NCBI GenBank assembly: GCA_010909165.1 | Contig: MU008189.1 | Coordinates: 1-64,000 of the forward strand | Direction: 5' to 3' | Length of the DNA stretch: 64,000 nucleotides | DNA from: Anthoceros angustus | Lineage: Eukaryota > Streptophyta > Anthocerotopsida > Anthocerotales > Anthocerotaceae | In this document: positions 43,854 to 55,458 of the stretch, piece after piece | How the letters are laid out: each line of letters starts with the position of its first letter | Numbering within the stretch: position 1 is the stretch's first letter | The notes under the pieces: generated by a model | The model's database searches: none | Seen by the model: only the letters and a program-made list of their open reading frames with translations | What the model was told of the DNA's origin: nothing | Position numbers and translations under genes: made by a program

Positions 43854-45902
43854 CTACAAAGAGATGGCTGGCAAGATAGCTTTAAGTCCTTTCAGAACGT
43901 CATAGATTTGCTTTCTTTCAGGATGGTCTTTATCTTCTACTACGAACTTATGCACTTCGGCGTCAACTTCCAACCAGCAGCAACCAGGTTCCTTCCTTAT
44001 CTCTAATCTTTGCATGCATCGCTGTACTTCCGCATGCTCTTCCCACCTGCCGACGGAAGCATAGATGTTTGACATAAGCACATGTGCGGCAGTGTTGAGA
44101 GGATCCAACTTCAGCAGGAACTCAAATGACTTCCTTCCAAGCTCCACATTTCCATAGGTTTGGCAGGCTCCAAGGAAGGACTTCCAAACGAGTACATCAG
44201 GTTCTACGGGCATACTTATTATGAAGTCTTCCGCTTCAGACAAATGTCCCGCTCGGCAAAGTAGGTCCACCATGCACGCATAATGCTCTATTTTGGGTGA
44301 GATGCCGAAGTCATGAGACATGGAGCACAGCAGACGGGTGCCCTCATCCGCGAGACCAGCATGGCTGCAGGCTGAAAGCAGACACACAAAAGTGACTTGA
44401 CAAGGCTGTACCCCCTCGGACTGCATCTGCTGAAACAAGTGCAGAGACTCTTGAGCACGCCCGTGCTGAGCATACCCTGCGATCACGGCATTCCTTGTGG
44501 CCAAGTCTCTCTTCGACAACCTGTCGAACACCATACGCCCATCTCTCAGGCTCCCGCAATTTGAGTACATGTCTATGACACAGCTGCTCACATACTGGTT
44601 AAACTCCAACCCATCTTCCACCAGCAGGCCATGGATGCGCATGCCCTGCCTTAATGCTGCTGCACTGGAGCAAGCCTTCAGAAGGCTAACGAGAGTGATC
44701 TGATTTGGAGAGATTCCTTCATGTTGCATCTGCTGAAAGAGTCGGAGGGCCTGCTGACCTTGCCCATGCTGAGCATAGCCTGCTAGCATAGCTGTCCAGG
44801 AGACCACATTTTTCAAAGACATGCAGTCAAAAACTGCACGAGCATCCTCAAGGCTCCCACATCTAGAGTAAGCGGAAACCAGGGAGCTGCCAACATAAAG
44901 GTCAGACACAAGACCACACTCCTTGATGTAAGTATGAATCAGCTTGCACTCGGTCATATCAAGTGCGCTTTGTAGAATGCTCAAGAAAGTAACTTTGTTT
45001 GGACGTATTCCTTCTTGCAGCATTCGCCGATAGAGCCTCACAACTTCCTGACTATCGGCAACATGAGCATACGCTGCTGTCATTGCAGTCCATGCAACGA
45101 TATCCTTCGAAGGTAACCTTTCAAACACTTCACGGGCACTCTCAATGCTTCCGCATTGAGAATACATACCAATCAAAGCAGTCCCTACAATCTCGTACCT
45201 CCCCGACTCACTGCCATTCATACGAGCATGAACCACCTTTCCTCGTTCTAACGCAGCCGTAATGGAACAGGCCTTCAGGACGCTAACCAACGTAAACTTG
45301 TCAGGTTCAAATCCAGCATGTTGCATTCTGTCGAAGAGGTCGAGGGCATCTAAACCAAAACCACGCTGTGTGTAGCCTCCCAACAGGGTATTCCAGGAAA
45401 GCAGGTCTGGGGCAGGCAATCTGTCAAACACCATCTGTGCATCGTCAAGGCTCCCGCACCTGGCATACATGCTCATGAGGCTGCTGCCCACCATCACATC
45501 CGAGTCCAGGCCTCGTTCCACCACATGAGCATGCATCATCTTCCCATGTATCAGGTCGGCCGTGGTGCAACATCCTTTCAGAAGACCCACAAAAGTTACT
45601 CTGTCGGGATGCACACCGACCTGTTGCATTCGTTGAAAGAGCTGAACTCCCTCCTGAACATGCTCCAGCCTGGAGCATCCAGCTATCATAGTGTTCCATG
45701 TCACCAAGTCCCTTGCTGGAAGGCTTTCAAACACTCTGCGAGCCCCCTCAATGTTGCCGGATTTTACGTATGTTTGAATGAGAGTGTTGGAAGCAAGTAT
45801 GCTAGAATCGCTCTTGATAACAGAGACCAAGCCCTTCCTGCCAGTAGTACTTCTTTGTCTAGGAGCTCTGCTGCCGGAGAACACCGTTCTAAAGACTTTC
45901 AT
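43854..45902 (-). CDS. Pentatricopeptide repeat protein, PLS class with E/E+ tail
   Basis: It encodes 682 residues without introns from ATG 45902. PLS-class PPR proteins bind organelle RNA and specify sites of C-to-U editing or processing. Repeats cover about residues 35-570, for example L-V-T-W-N-T-M-I-A-G, S-L-M-S-M-Y-A-R-C-G-S-L-D-D-A and V-S-W-T-A-M-L-A-G-Y-A-Q-H-G. The C-terminus has the E domain (H-Y-A-C-M-V-D-L-L-C-R-A-G-H) and an E+ motif (K-E-P-G-C-C-W-L-E-V...V-H-K-F). It stops shortly after, with no DYW deaminase zinc motif. The N-terminus is basic and Ser/Arg-rich, consistent with an organelle transit peptide. It would need a separate DYW partner if it acts in editing. Confidence 0.92.
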   Translation of the reverse strand: MKVFRTVFSGSRAPRQRSTTGRKGLVSVIKSDSSILASNTLIQTYVKSGNIEGARRVFESLPARDLVTWNTMIAGCSRLEHVQEGVQLFQRMQQVGVHPDRVTFVGLLKGCCTTADLIHGKMMHAHVVERGLDSDVMVGSSLMSMYARCGSLDDAQMVFDRLPAPDLLSWNTLLGGYTQRGFGLDALDLFDRMQHAGFEPDKFTLVSVLKACSITAALERGKVVHARMNGSESGRYEIVGTALIGMYSQCGSIESAREVFERLPSKDIVAWTAMTAAYAHVADSQEVVRLYRRMLQEGIRPNKVTFLSILQSALDMTECKLIHTYIKECGLVSDLYVGSSLVSAYSRCGSLEDARAVFDCMSLKNVVSWTAMLAGYAQHGQGQQALRLFQQMQHEGISPNQITLVSLLKACSSAAALRQGMRIHGLLVEDGLEFNQYVSSCVIDMYSNCGSLRDGRMVFDRLSKRDLATRNAVIAGYAQHGRAQESLHLFQQMQSEGVQPCQVTFVCLLSACSHAGLADEGTRLLCSMSHDFGISPKIEHYACMVDLLCRAGHLSEAEDFIISMPVEPDVLVWKSFLGACQTYGNVELGRKSFEFLLKLDPLNTAAHVLMSNIYASVGRWEEHAEVQRCMQRLEIRKEPGCCWLEVDAEVHKFVVEDKDHPERKQIYDVLKGLKAILPAISL

Positions 45903-46314
45903 ATGCTGATACCAGAAAAGTTCTGAACATCACCTCGTCCATCCAGCACATAGTGAAGAGTTCCCCTTTATTCAGGTCAGAACGTACCGGAAGTGGAAGT
46001 CGTGGAAGTTCCCCTCATACAGCTCAAATGTGTTTTTGGCAATCAAAAGTTTGCCATTGAACATTGTCTTCAGCTTGGGATGTGCGGCGGTGTGTGGAAA
46101 GCAAATCGTCCAAGCCAGTCTAGTTTGCGAAGCTGAAGGTGAGGAATAGTCCAGCTGGCGATGGTGTTCGACTCGTCTCAATTCGTCTCGTCCCGGCTCG
46201 AAATCGGATTATTAGGGCTTGGAGCTACCTCTGACGAGGAACGACACAAAATCGAACTGAAACCCGTTCTGATGAGTCTACGCCCTGGTGTGCAGTCATC
46301 GTAATTGTTGGAGG
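45903..46314. promoter_or_regulatory. Divergent promoter region, PPR (-) and USP39 (+)
   Basis: The two start codons are 412 bp apart and point away from each other. No clear TATA box was identified for either gene. A run of 'ctcgtctcaattcgtctcgt' lies at about 46,171-46,190, on the USP39 side. Confidence 0.5.
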
Positions 46315-48957
46315 ATGAAGCGGGATCGTGAAGAAGCTGAAGGAAGCGGGAGCAATGGCGGAAACGGAAATACAGAGCAGGAGCGTTCGGGAAACGGAGA
46401 GCACAAAAGGCAAAGGACGGAGGAGCCAGAGGCAGCTAACGGTCTGCTGCCTCTGCTAAGCTACGCTGATGATGAGGAGGAGGAGCAAGCGGCTGGAAAG
46501 GGGCCTGTTAAGGCTGAGAATCTGGACGGGTACGAAAGTGATGAGGATGGAGGGGACCAGATTCAGGGAGGCCGCCGAAGAGATACTGAAGTTCGGCGGG
46601 ATTGTCCATACCTGGACACTGTCAACCGACAGGTATGGCCATCGGTTTTAAGCTCGCTCCAGACTCCGAGGCATCAGATTCTGGAAGCTTTAATCTTCAT
46701 TGTAGCTCCGGTTCTTGGTCCACACTGGACAGGCTGCCGGGCTGAATTGGTGTGGCGATAGTCACTGGAGGAAACGACATTAACTTGCCAATTCCTGGCT
46801 GTCCGATACAGGTCCTGGACTTTGACTTCGAAAAGTTCTGCTCCGTGTCTCTATCAAACTTGAACGTCTACGCATGCTTGGTTTGTGGGAAATATTTCCA
46901 AGGCAGAGGACGGAACTCCCATGCTTACACACACAGCCTTGAAGCTGGTCACCATGTATTCATAAATCTACACTCTGAGAAGGTGTATTGCCTCCCAGAC
47001 GGATATGAAGTGAGCGACTCTTCTTTGGACGACATTCGATATGTTTTGAATCCAAGGTACGTTCCATTGAACCTACTTGTGCTTTCTGAGAACAGATCCG
47101 GTTGTCAGTTAAACAGATCCGGTTGTCAGTTAGTATCTTTCAACTTGACATGGAAGGCAGCTACTGCATAGCTAGTGGAACCGAATCAGAGCAATAGGCT
47201 GGTTTCTCTAGGCTTTGAATTGCTAGTGCATTATGCTGCCTACATACAGGTTCACCAGAAGCCAAGTTGTGCAGCTGGACAGGAATAAACTTTGGGCAAG
47301 AGCGCTGGATGGCTCGGACTATCTTCCTGGAATGGTATGTGCGATTCTTCAGGGTGGGATCCTTCCGTTCAGGCATACACCGCGGTTACTGTTTGGTTTA
47401 GTGTTGGAGCCCTTGTATGTATAACTCCTTGCAAATTTCATACGAGATTTTTTTTTGTTACTGCAGGTTGGTCTGAACAACATCAAAGAGACTGATTTTG
47501 TGAATGTTAGCATTCAGTCTTTGATGCGGGTAACACCTCTCAGAGACTTTTTCCTTATCCCAGACAACTACACGACCGTCAAGTCTCCTCTTGTTCAAAG
47601 ATTTGGAGAACTGACCAGAAAGATATGGCACCAGAGGAACTTTAAGGGACAGGTAACTCCCCCATAGTGTATTGTTCCTGCCTTCAAGTTGTGTGGGCCA
47701 CTCATTGTTCTTTCAGCAGACCTAATCATGGTGACCTTTCTTTTTCATGAATCAGGTTAGTCCTCATGAGTTTCTACAAGCAGTTATGGTGGCTAGCAAG
47801 AAGCGGTTTCGCATTGGAGTGCAGTCGGATCCTGTTGAGTTTATGTCCTGGTTGCTCAACACTCTTCACTTTGATCTTGGGGGAACAAAAAAGAAAAACA
47901 GCAGCATCATATACAAATGCTTCCAGGGTGAGTTGGAGGTAGTTAAAGAGGTCCAGACGAACAGCTCAGACCGACGAGATGAAGTTGATGAGCAAAGTAT
48001 GGAAGGGGTTGAGGTTGAGGACGCTAGAGTTGAACTGAGAAACCTCCAGAAAGAGATTAGCAGGATGCCATTCCTCATGCTTGGTTTGGATTTGCCACCG
48101 CCTCCACTTTTTAAGGACGTCATGGAGAAGAACATCATCCCACAGGTTGAATGGCTCTGTGAATATGCTACTTTTGCGGACTGAGAATCTTTCGCTGCAG
48201 TGCAGTTTGAACTGTTGAGGGGTGTAGGTTTCAGTTCAGTTTTGATTGCTTTGTCAGGGTTTATACCCAGTCTAACCAGTCCATGGTTTCTTTGTCAGGT
48301 TCCTCTCTATAACATCCTGAAGAAATTTGATGGCGAATCAGTAACAGAGGTGGTCAGACCACAGCTTGCACGGATGCGGTATCGTGTCACAAGACTTCCG
48401 CAATATCTTATTCTGCACATGAGGAGATTCACAAAGAATCGATTTTTCATTGAGAAGAACCCTACACTGGGTGAGCATTGTCACTTGATCCTGATATGCA
48501 CGTTAGGTTCTTCTTATAACATGGGCTGGGCTGTCATTTTCCTATGTGTTGCTCAAGTTGTTTGACGTGAGATTTCCGATGGATTTGCAGTTAACTTTCC
48601 TGTGAAGAATTTGGAGTTGAAAGATATCATCCCTTTGCCAACTGCAAGAGGAACAGAGAAAATCCGCTCAAAATATGACCTGATAGCCAACCTCGTACAT
48701 GATGGCAAACCGGGGGAGGGGTCTTACAGGGTGTTTGTTCAACGGAAGTCTGAAGAAATTTGGTAAGCTGCAGACATCTGTGTATTGCTGAACATCCTTG
48801 CTTTTGACCTGTCATCGTACGAAGGCCTGTTTGGATGTCTGAGCCGGTCGGCTGCAGGTATGAAATGCAGGATTTGCATGTGGCTGAAACCCTGCCGCAG
48901 ATGGTTGCGTTGTCGGAAGCATACATGCAAATATATGAACAGCAACAAGATCATTGA
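46315..48957 (+). CDS. USP39/SAD1-type U4/U6.U5 tri-snRNP protein, eight exons
   Basis: USP39 (yeast Sad1) is a catalytically dead ubiquitin-protease homologue needed for tri-snRNP addition and pre-mRNA splicing in the nucleus. Exons: 46315-46632, 46812-47056, 47250-47334, 47467-47652, 47756-48145, 48299-48470, 48591-48762, 48858-48957; total 1,668 nt, 555 residues. Residues 1-95 are charged (Glu/Asp/Lys-rich). A UBP-type zinc finger follows at about 115-185 (A-C-L-V-C-G-K-Y-F-Q-G-R...H-H-V-F-I-N). The USP fold begins V-G-L-N-N-I-K-E-T-D-F-V-N; the catalytic Cys position is Asp, as in known USP39. Exon 5 has Q-S-D-P-V-E-F-M-S-W-L-L, exon 6 Y-L-I-L-H-M-R-R-F-T-K-N, and the last exon W-Y-E-M-Q-D-L-H-V. 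Confidence 0.95.
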
Positions 48958-49917
48958 TACAGCTTGGTCTGAAAGTAATGGGTCATTGTAGGGTAGATTA
49001 ACATTCTTGCAAGTTAAGGCCTTAATTAAGGAGCTCAAGACCTGTTCAAAGAAGTTGTGTTTTGACGACCAAAATTTGTGACGGATCAAGCAGATAAATC
49101 TATTATTCTTATTGCAATGTTTTAGTTTTTCATCTGTGTTGTTCGGCTGAGCTGAGCTGCTTGCTCTCCCGGCTACCAAATTTGACCTGTGCAACTGTCC
49201 ACTCAAAAGAGCAAACAACTCGCGAGTCCAACTTTCCCTAGAATTCGTTGTCTGAGTGCGAAGAGCAAAGCTCATATGACTACACGCATAGCAAACACTT
49301 GGAGCATTTCGCTCTATACAAAAAGGTGAAATTGCGCAACACGAAATCCCTTGGCACAGCCACAGCATGATGCTATACGCCTTGGCACGGCCACAATTTT
49401 CTACCTGATAAAACTTTTGTGAGAAATGCCAGTGACACAGATCTGCAAGACGCAAACCTAAAATCGTTGTAACCCATTGTATATAAAATACTTCCTCGGA
49501 ACAGCTTCCTCCAATATTCCATACAGCACCTTGACTACTCCGCGGCACGCTTACCACATTGTTGTACAATCACTACTAGCACAGTGAGTGACCGTGATGC
49601 AGGCGTGAGCCCCGAGATCATGTGACAGGTCTATTAGGCATTCCATCCAAGCCAAGCTGATTCAAAGCTACCAACACAACTTTTTTCTCCAAACAAGTAC
49701 ACTAGCTTTGTAAGTGCTGCCCTTGCTCTGCGTCCCCTGTCTAAGATTGTGTCAAGGTTGTAGAAGCCCAATGCCACTCGGTTACAAAAGTGAAGCCCCT
49801 CAATAAATCCTGAACCCAAACATATTCACCAGTGACACCCTGAGCATACCATCTGCATCCTACAATTGCAGGGGCTCAGCCGGAGCACGATTGGGATTCG
49901 GCACGTGAAGCTGAATC
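48958..49917. other. Convergent 3' region between USP39 and IDH genes
   Basis: It holds the 3' ends of two convergent genes. A 276-codon minus frame (48739-49569) overlaps the last USP39 exons in antisense, is rich in Cys, Ser and His without domain features, and is not accepted as a gene. Confidence 0.5.
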
Positions 49918-51352
49918 TTATCTCTCAAGTTTGGCTATAACAGCGTCGACAACCTCTTGTGTGCTGCTGTCCCCACCCAGGTCCTTGGTGCGATACTTTC
50001 CTTCTGCCACAACACCCATTACAGCTTGCTCCAACCGATCTGCAAAAGCAGGGAATTGAAGATGTCGGAGCATCATAGCAGATGATAGCAGCAAGGCTGT
50101 AGGGTTGGCCTTCTTCTGTTGGATCAGCTTCTCATTGCCTACATTTCCAGCTGACGCTCCCTGCTCAAAAATGGCATGCTCCGAGCCCACATTCCCTGCG
50201 ACGACATTCATGAATGGAGATTCAACATCACAGAAGTCTTCTCACAAGTCCTTGGACACACAAGACCTGGCACTGCTTGAAGGAAACATACTGCACCTTC
50301 TACCTGGAACAGCAGACAGGCAATGCATTAAACTTTGAAGAGGGGCAGGAATCTATGAGTATACCTCCTGGCATAACCCCGGTACCACCTGCAATACCAG
50401 CGGCAGTGTTGGCTACAAGCGTCCCATACAGATTGGGTGTTACCTGCACAACGAGCAGCCGGTGGCTCCACTTAGAAAAACATGAAATAAACAAACTAAT
50501 TGAGGAAAAGGAGGTGAACCACACAAGATACTACCATGACATCAAATTGTTGAGGCCGGGACACAAGCTGCATGCAACAGTTGTCCACAATGACTTCGGT
50601 ATACTTGATGCCGGGATACTTTTTAGCAACCTCTCGGCACGACTCGAGGAAAAGGCCATCAGCAAGCTTCATGATGTTAGCTTTGTGGACGGCAGTGACC
50701 GTCTTCCTGTTGTTCAGATATGCATATTCGAAGGCATACTTGGCGATCCGCTCCGACGAGAACTTTGTGATAACCTGGCAAGAGCGTTAGAATGCCCTGG
50801 AAAGAGAAACAGGAAAACTGGAGCAAATTGAGAAGAGATCGAAACCAAGATGCACACCTTAAGACTCTCCACCACACCAGGCACCACTTCATGCTCAAGA
50901 CCTGAGTACTCCCCCTCCGTGTTCTCCCTGATAACCACAATGTTCACATTGTCGTGGCGAGTTTGCAGACCCGGTAGGTTGAAGCAATGCACCAAAGACG
51001 AAAAGAGATCCAATTCCTTTCTCAGCTGCACATTCAGGGAGCTAACCCCACCTCCGACAGGAGTGGCCAAGCCGCCCTTCAAGCAGACCTTGTTCTTCCG
51101 GATGGAATCCATTACAACCTGCGGCACCTTATCCATCTTGCCGCTCACTTCATACGCCTCGAAATATACAGGCGCGTGCATGGCCTTCATCACCTGTACC
51201 ACAGCTCCGGTAACCAGCGGGCCGATCCCATCCCCAGGCAACAAGGTCACTGCTCGTGGAGCCCCGTCACCCGGCCGAGGCATGTAGGTGATGGACCGCT
51301 GGAGCAGCCGGATCGCCGGCACAAACTTCCGGAGCCGCTGGAGCCCTGCCAT
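49918..51352 (-). CDS. NAD-dependent isocitrate dehydrogenase, regulatory subunit, mitochondrial
   Basis: It is a subunit of the mitochondrial TCA-cycle enzyme that oxidises isocitrate to 2-oxoglutarate. Exons on the minus strand: 51352-50858, 50774-50535, 50443-50365, 50195-49918; total 1,092 nt, 363 residues. ATG 51352 gives a basic presequence ([10 protein letters not shown]...L-L-Q-R-S). Conserved blocks are [51 protein letters not shown] and D-N-C-C-M-Q-L-V. The S-S-L-N and D-N-C-C variants are those I remember from plant regulatory (IDH1/2/3) subunits, as opposed to catalytic ones. Length is normal. Confidence 0.95.
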
Positions 51353-52555
51353 GGCCGTCCGCTTCCTCTTCGCCTGTGGCAAGTGCCAATGCCAATGCGA
51401 TGCAATGCAGTGTAGGTAGTCGAGATAATCAAAAGCGTTCACGCCCCAAACCAAGGCATCAAACACATGCCAAGGTGTGACGTCCAAGTATCATTCGCTA
51501 ATAGGTACCTACTAACCTACAAAATCGTGCACTCCATAAGTCGTCCTACACCTTATTGTCATTATCACCTCTGGGTATAAAGTAGACTTTATTAATGGAC
51601 GATATGGGAAATCCCATCTACCCCTCAAGTCGGAGGAGGGACATTCCCAAAAGGGCTAATGGTAAAAGAAAAAGTTTTAGTCCCCTTGAATGTCTTTCGT
51701 GTAACTACTTACTGTACCAATGATATCGTGATCAGGGATGATGAAAGGCCTACCTGCCACCTGTGTTACTGAAGAAGCCGCTAGTCCTGCGCACGTAGCC
51801 GCTGGATATCTATCCTAGTGTGAGTTTGAGACTTTGTCACCTACATTTGGAGGTCTGGCACCTAATTTCTTATAGCTGCTACATCTGTTTGGAGTTTTTA
51901 TTAACCCCTAAAGGACGAAGTTTGTTTTTTAGGTTTTGGGCTGAATTTCAGCTATTTATGCAAATAAAAATATAAAAAAATCGCGTGTCCCTCTTTTCAC
52001 TCCACAATTACCATATGCAGAATTGCATCTGCCCATCCGTTTCTAAATTGTCAAAAAGACAGGGTCTGCGACACCCCCGCTACACATTTCCAATGCGCTG
52101 GGCACTTCATTCTCACTATGAGATTGGAGAGAGCACCTTTACTCGGGGAGGAGCACAGCAAAGAGTTGTGTTGAGCAAACTTTCTCACGGATTCTTAGCA
52201 ACGCCGTGAACATCCTTGGAGAAAATCATTACAATAGGAGGTCAAGAGCATGTTCATCTGGATTTTCAAACAGACAATTCAGCCATTCACACTAAGGCCC
52301 TCCGTTCGCAAGTAGGTAGTCTGCTCTTGGTCCAGGGCATCTTTCAAGAATCTCGCCTTGATGGTGTGCATTTTTCCTACTCTGATAATCCACATTTTGC
52401 CCTCACATATGCTGAAAGGTCCAAGATCAAGAATCAATATAAAAAAAAATCCCACACCCCAAAATGCATTGACAACCACTCAATTTGAGTAGGTTCATTC
52501 CTTAGGGGTTGAAGAAAGAGCACAAGGGTGAACCCATCTACTAAAAGCATCACTG
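51353..52555. other. Intergenic upstream of the IDH gene
   Basis: Low-complexity and AT-rich patches but no gene. At about 51,580-51,640 a stretch with 'actttattaatggacg' weakly resembles 'gaattttattaaagtcc' at 52,797-52,813, possibly decayed 3' ends of related retroposons. Confidence 0.3.
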
Positions 52556-52560
52556 GTTGA

Positions 52561-52750
52561 ATTGGATGTTTTTGAGTAGGTAGTTTTATCTCATAGAAGA
52601 AGCTACATTTATGTATCCTCCCCAGGAAAAAATTCACTATGTGCAAATGCGTTCAATTGGATGTTTTTGAGTAGGTAGTTTTATCTCACAGAAGAAACTA
52701 TATTTACTTATCCTCCCCAGAAAAAAAAATTCACTATGTGGAAATGCGTT
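52561..52750. repeat. Two-copy tandem duplication, period about 95 bp
   Basis: 'attggatgtttttgagtagg' begins at 52561 and again at 52656; each unit continues through 'ttttatctca.agaagaa' and 'cctcccca' to 'attcactatgtg'. Copies differ by a few bases. It is probably a recent local duplication in noncoding DNA. Confidence 0.85.
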
Positions 52751-52769
52751 GAATCGTGTGGCGTTGTTT

Positions 52770-52910
52770 GTAGAAGTAGAAGAAGAAGAAGAAGAAGAAT
52801 TTTATTAAAGTCCACTAAGGACGGATTTCCGTCATGGGACTGAAATATGATAACTACATAGATTGGGTAAATGGTCTGGACGAATGTAAAGGTAAAATTC
52901 AAACAAATAA
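52770..52910 (-). repeat. (TTC)n microsatellite at the end of a possible retroposon tail
   Basis: On the minus strand, 'agtggactttaataaaattc' runs into about seven TTC/TAC triplets (plus-strand gaagaagaag, about 52,772-52,798). An AATAAA followed by a triplet repeat is typical of LINE or SINE 3' ends in plants. No coding part was recognised. Confidence 0.4.
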
Positions 52911-53868
52911 TACGAGCTCGCCATATTTAACTCAACACGACTCAAATCGGGTCATTCCACCTGAAAAACAGTTATTTCTGTCCAAACTTTGAACCAAAAA
53001 TTAGTGCAAAATCAGAGCCACCCCACAACCTGCACTTGCATCTTCCCATCTTCCCACATCTCAAACAGGTTGGGAAAACTTTATTGAATCGATGAAAGAG
53101 TGTTGTAAAATCGGCAGTTAATTATCATAGAAATGCAAAGAAAGCTCTCAAACAACGGGCCGCTTTGAGGTATAAGACGTGACTTCAAATTTGTTTGAGA
53201 GAACCACAAGCGTGACTGCGTCCGCCCAAGTCTTGCCCTGCTGGCGCCCGGCTCCCGAGATTTGAGCCGGTGAGGTAACCTGGGACTGCGTGGCCACATT
53301 TTGATATGTCTGCGACGCGTTAGAGTTAGCAAGAAATTTCTGGACGTTTGGATTGAAATTTTTCGCCCAAAACAATCGAACAGGGGTTCGTCGTTCTGGT
53401 TTACCAGACACAGCGGACTTTGTAAGGTGCGTGCTGCCAGGTCTACCTAGCTTATTTTTTAAGCTAGAAAAAGCTTATAAAAGTTTATCGTTTAAGCGAG
53501 TTTTGTTATCTATCGGTGTCGCGAAGCTTGCCAATCCGATACCATTGCTCTTAAACGCTGGCTCGTAAGATCGGGTGTGACAACGTTCCGAACTGCCACA
53601 CCATCATCCGTTGAGACACCGGGATGGACAGAGAACCAGAAGCACAGAATCGCATGGTAACTTTCCGGCAGCCATTGCGCTCGGTTTGACGAGGTATAAG
53701 AAGGGCGCGAACATGTCGCAGATGACATGCCGTATGCACAGCTTCGGACCTCAGTCAGGTCGATCAGGCTGTGGAAAGATGAATCCTGACACAGCCTCTG
53801 TGAGAGGTTTGCACAGCAGAAGGTTCCTTGTCCATATCTACGTCTGTATGTACATATCTACATACGGT
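52911..53868. other. Intergenic downstream of the G6PDH gene
   Basis: A minus frame at 53148-53411 contains G-K-T-W-A-D-A-V, which vaguely resembles LINE ORF1-type sequence, but nothing else supports it. A short inverted repeat (tagctt / aagcta) lies at about 53,448-53,466. No gene is accepted here. Confidence 0.35.
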
Positions 53869-55458
53869 CTAGATATTGGACAGCGTGGGAGGGATCCAGA
53901 CGTAGCCAAGCGTACGGCGGTAGCCCAGTCTGGCGGTGAGCTCATCTGACTGAGGGGGGCCTCTGCTGCCCTCCTTGTACAGAGTGGGTAGGAGCTCGCC
54001 CGCATCGATCCGATGCAACAGAGGTGTGAAGATCTCCCAAGCCACTCGCAGCTCGTCACGGCGAACGAAATGCTGCTGGTCACCCCGAAGTGCGTCCAGG
54101 AGCAGTCTCTCATACGCTTCAGGGATGACGATATCTTGGTAGCGGGCCTTGAAAGACAGATCCAGCTCGCTCTGCGTAGACTGCATGTCCAGGCCGGGCT
54201 GCTTCACAGTGAGCTTCATGTACATGGCTTCCGACGGCTGCAAACGCATCACGAACTCGTTTCTGCCTTGCTTGTTGCACCGGAATATGTCTCCTGGAAC
54301 GTCCCTGAACTGCACTCGAATCTCCGCCTTCTTCACATCCAGAGCCTTGCCAGCCTTGATGATGAAGGGCACTCCGTCCCACCTCTCGTTGTTGATGCGC
54401 AAGGCCACCGTGGCGAATGTGGGAGTGACAGAGTCCTTGGGCACGGTGGGGTCATCTTTGTAGCCCTCGTACTGGCCCAGCACCACGTTCTCGTCCTTGA
54501 TGGGCTCGATGGCCTGCAACACCTTCACCTTCTCATCCCGGATGTGCTCTGGACTGAGGGACACGGGCTTCTCCATAGCCACCAAGCACAGCACCTGCAG
54601 CAGATGGTTCTGGATGATGTCCCTCACGATGCCATACTCATCGAAGTATCCCCCTCGGCCCTGAGTCCCGAAATCCTCCTTGAACACTATCTGGACGTTG
54701 TCAATATTGTCCCTGTTCCATAGCGGTACGAAGAACCTGTTAGCAAACCTCATGACCAGCAGGTTCTGCACTATCTCCTTCCCCAGATAGTGGTCGATCC
54801 TGTACAACTGGTCCTCCTGAAACAACTCCCCCAGCTGCTGGCTCAGCTCCTCAGAGGACTCCAAATCCTTGCCGAACGGCTTCTCCACAATCACCCTGGT
54901 CCACCCCCTCTTGTTCATGCACCACTGGCTCACCATCTTGCTGACTTGTGGATACACCGACGGAGGCAGAGCCAAGTAGAAGAGGCGCCTGGTGAACCCG
55001 GCCTTGCCACCGATGTCATCCTCGTGCCGGGACACCGCCGCATTCAGCTCCTGGAACCCTTCCGGACTGTCATAACCGCCGGCTGTGTAGGACACCAAGC
55101 CCAGGAAGTCGGACACCACGGCTGCGGGGTCCAGGCCGGGGCTCACCTGCTCCCCCTTGAGGTACCCCCGCAGCCGGTCCCGCAGCTCCTGGTCTGAGAG
55201 CTTGGATCTGGCGTACCCGAACACCTTCACCAAATGTGGGGGCAGGAATCCCTGGCGGAACAGGTTGAACAACGCAGGGAAGGTCTTCTTCTTTGCCAAA
55301 TCTCCGGACGCCCCCAACACCACAATGGAGAGCGGGCTGTGGTCCGCCTGCAGCGTGGGCGACTGCAAAAACTTCCGACACGACTTGTCAGCCAGCGCTT
55401 CCGGCTGCGGCTCGGCTGAAGCCGCCTCCTCGGGCACGGCCACTCCTGGGGGACTCAT
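53869..55458 (-). CDS. Glucose-6-phosphate 1-dehydrogenase, cytosolic type, intronless
   Basis: It catalyses the first, NADP-dependent step of the oxidative pentose phosphate pathway. The frame runs from ATG 55458 for 529 residues without interruption. NADP-binding [10 protein letters not shown] is at 49-58, substrate-binding E-K-P-F-G at 192-196 and active-site R-I-D-H-Y-L-G-K-E at 220-228; the C-terminal domain ends Y-V-W-I-P-P-T-L, as in plant cytosolic forms. The 40-residue N-terminal extension is acidic and Pro/Ala-rich, not like a plastid transit peptide. Length matches cytosolic isoforms (about 515). Plant cytosolic G6PDH genes normally have many introns, so the single exon suggests a retrocopy or lineage-specific intron loss; no poly(A) trace was found. 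Confidence 0.95.
   Translation of the reverse strand: MSPPGVAVPEEAASAEPQPEALADKSCRKFLQSPTLQADHSPLSIVVLGASGDLAKKKTFPALFNLFRQGFLPPHLVKVFGYARSKLSDQELRDRLRGYLKGEQVSPGLDPAAVVSDFLGLVSYTAGGYDSPEGFQELNAAVSRHEDDIGGKAGFTRRLFYLALPPSVYPQVSKMVSQWCMNKRGWTRVIVEKPFGKDLESSEELSQQLGELFQEDQLYRIDHYLGKEIVQNLLVMRFANRFFVPLWNRDNIDNVQIVFKEDFGTQGRGGYFDEYGIVRDIIQNHLLQVLCLVAMEKPVSLSPEHIRDEKVKVLQAIEPIKDENVVLGQYEGYKDDPTVPKDSVTPTFATVALRINNERWDGVPFIIKAGKALDVKKAEIRVQFRDVPGDIFRCNKQGRNEFVMRLQPSEAMYMKLTVKQPGLDMQSTQSELDLSFKARYQDIVIPEAYERLLLDALRGDQQHFVRRDELRVAWEIFTPLLHRIDAGELLPTLYKEGSRGPPQSDELTARLGYRRTLGYVWIPPTLSNI

Noticed and set aside
48739-49569. 276-codon minus-strand frame
   Set aside because: Antisense to the last USP39 exons and its 3' region, no domain, odd composition, no plausible promoter.
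54013-54723. 236-codon plus-strand frame opposite G6PDH
   Set aside because: Mirror of the conserved minus-strand enzyme; composition follows from its codon use.
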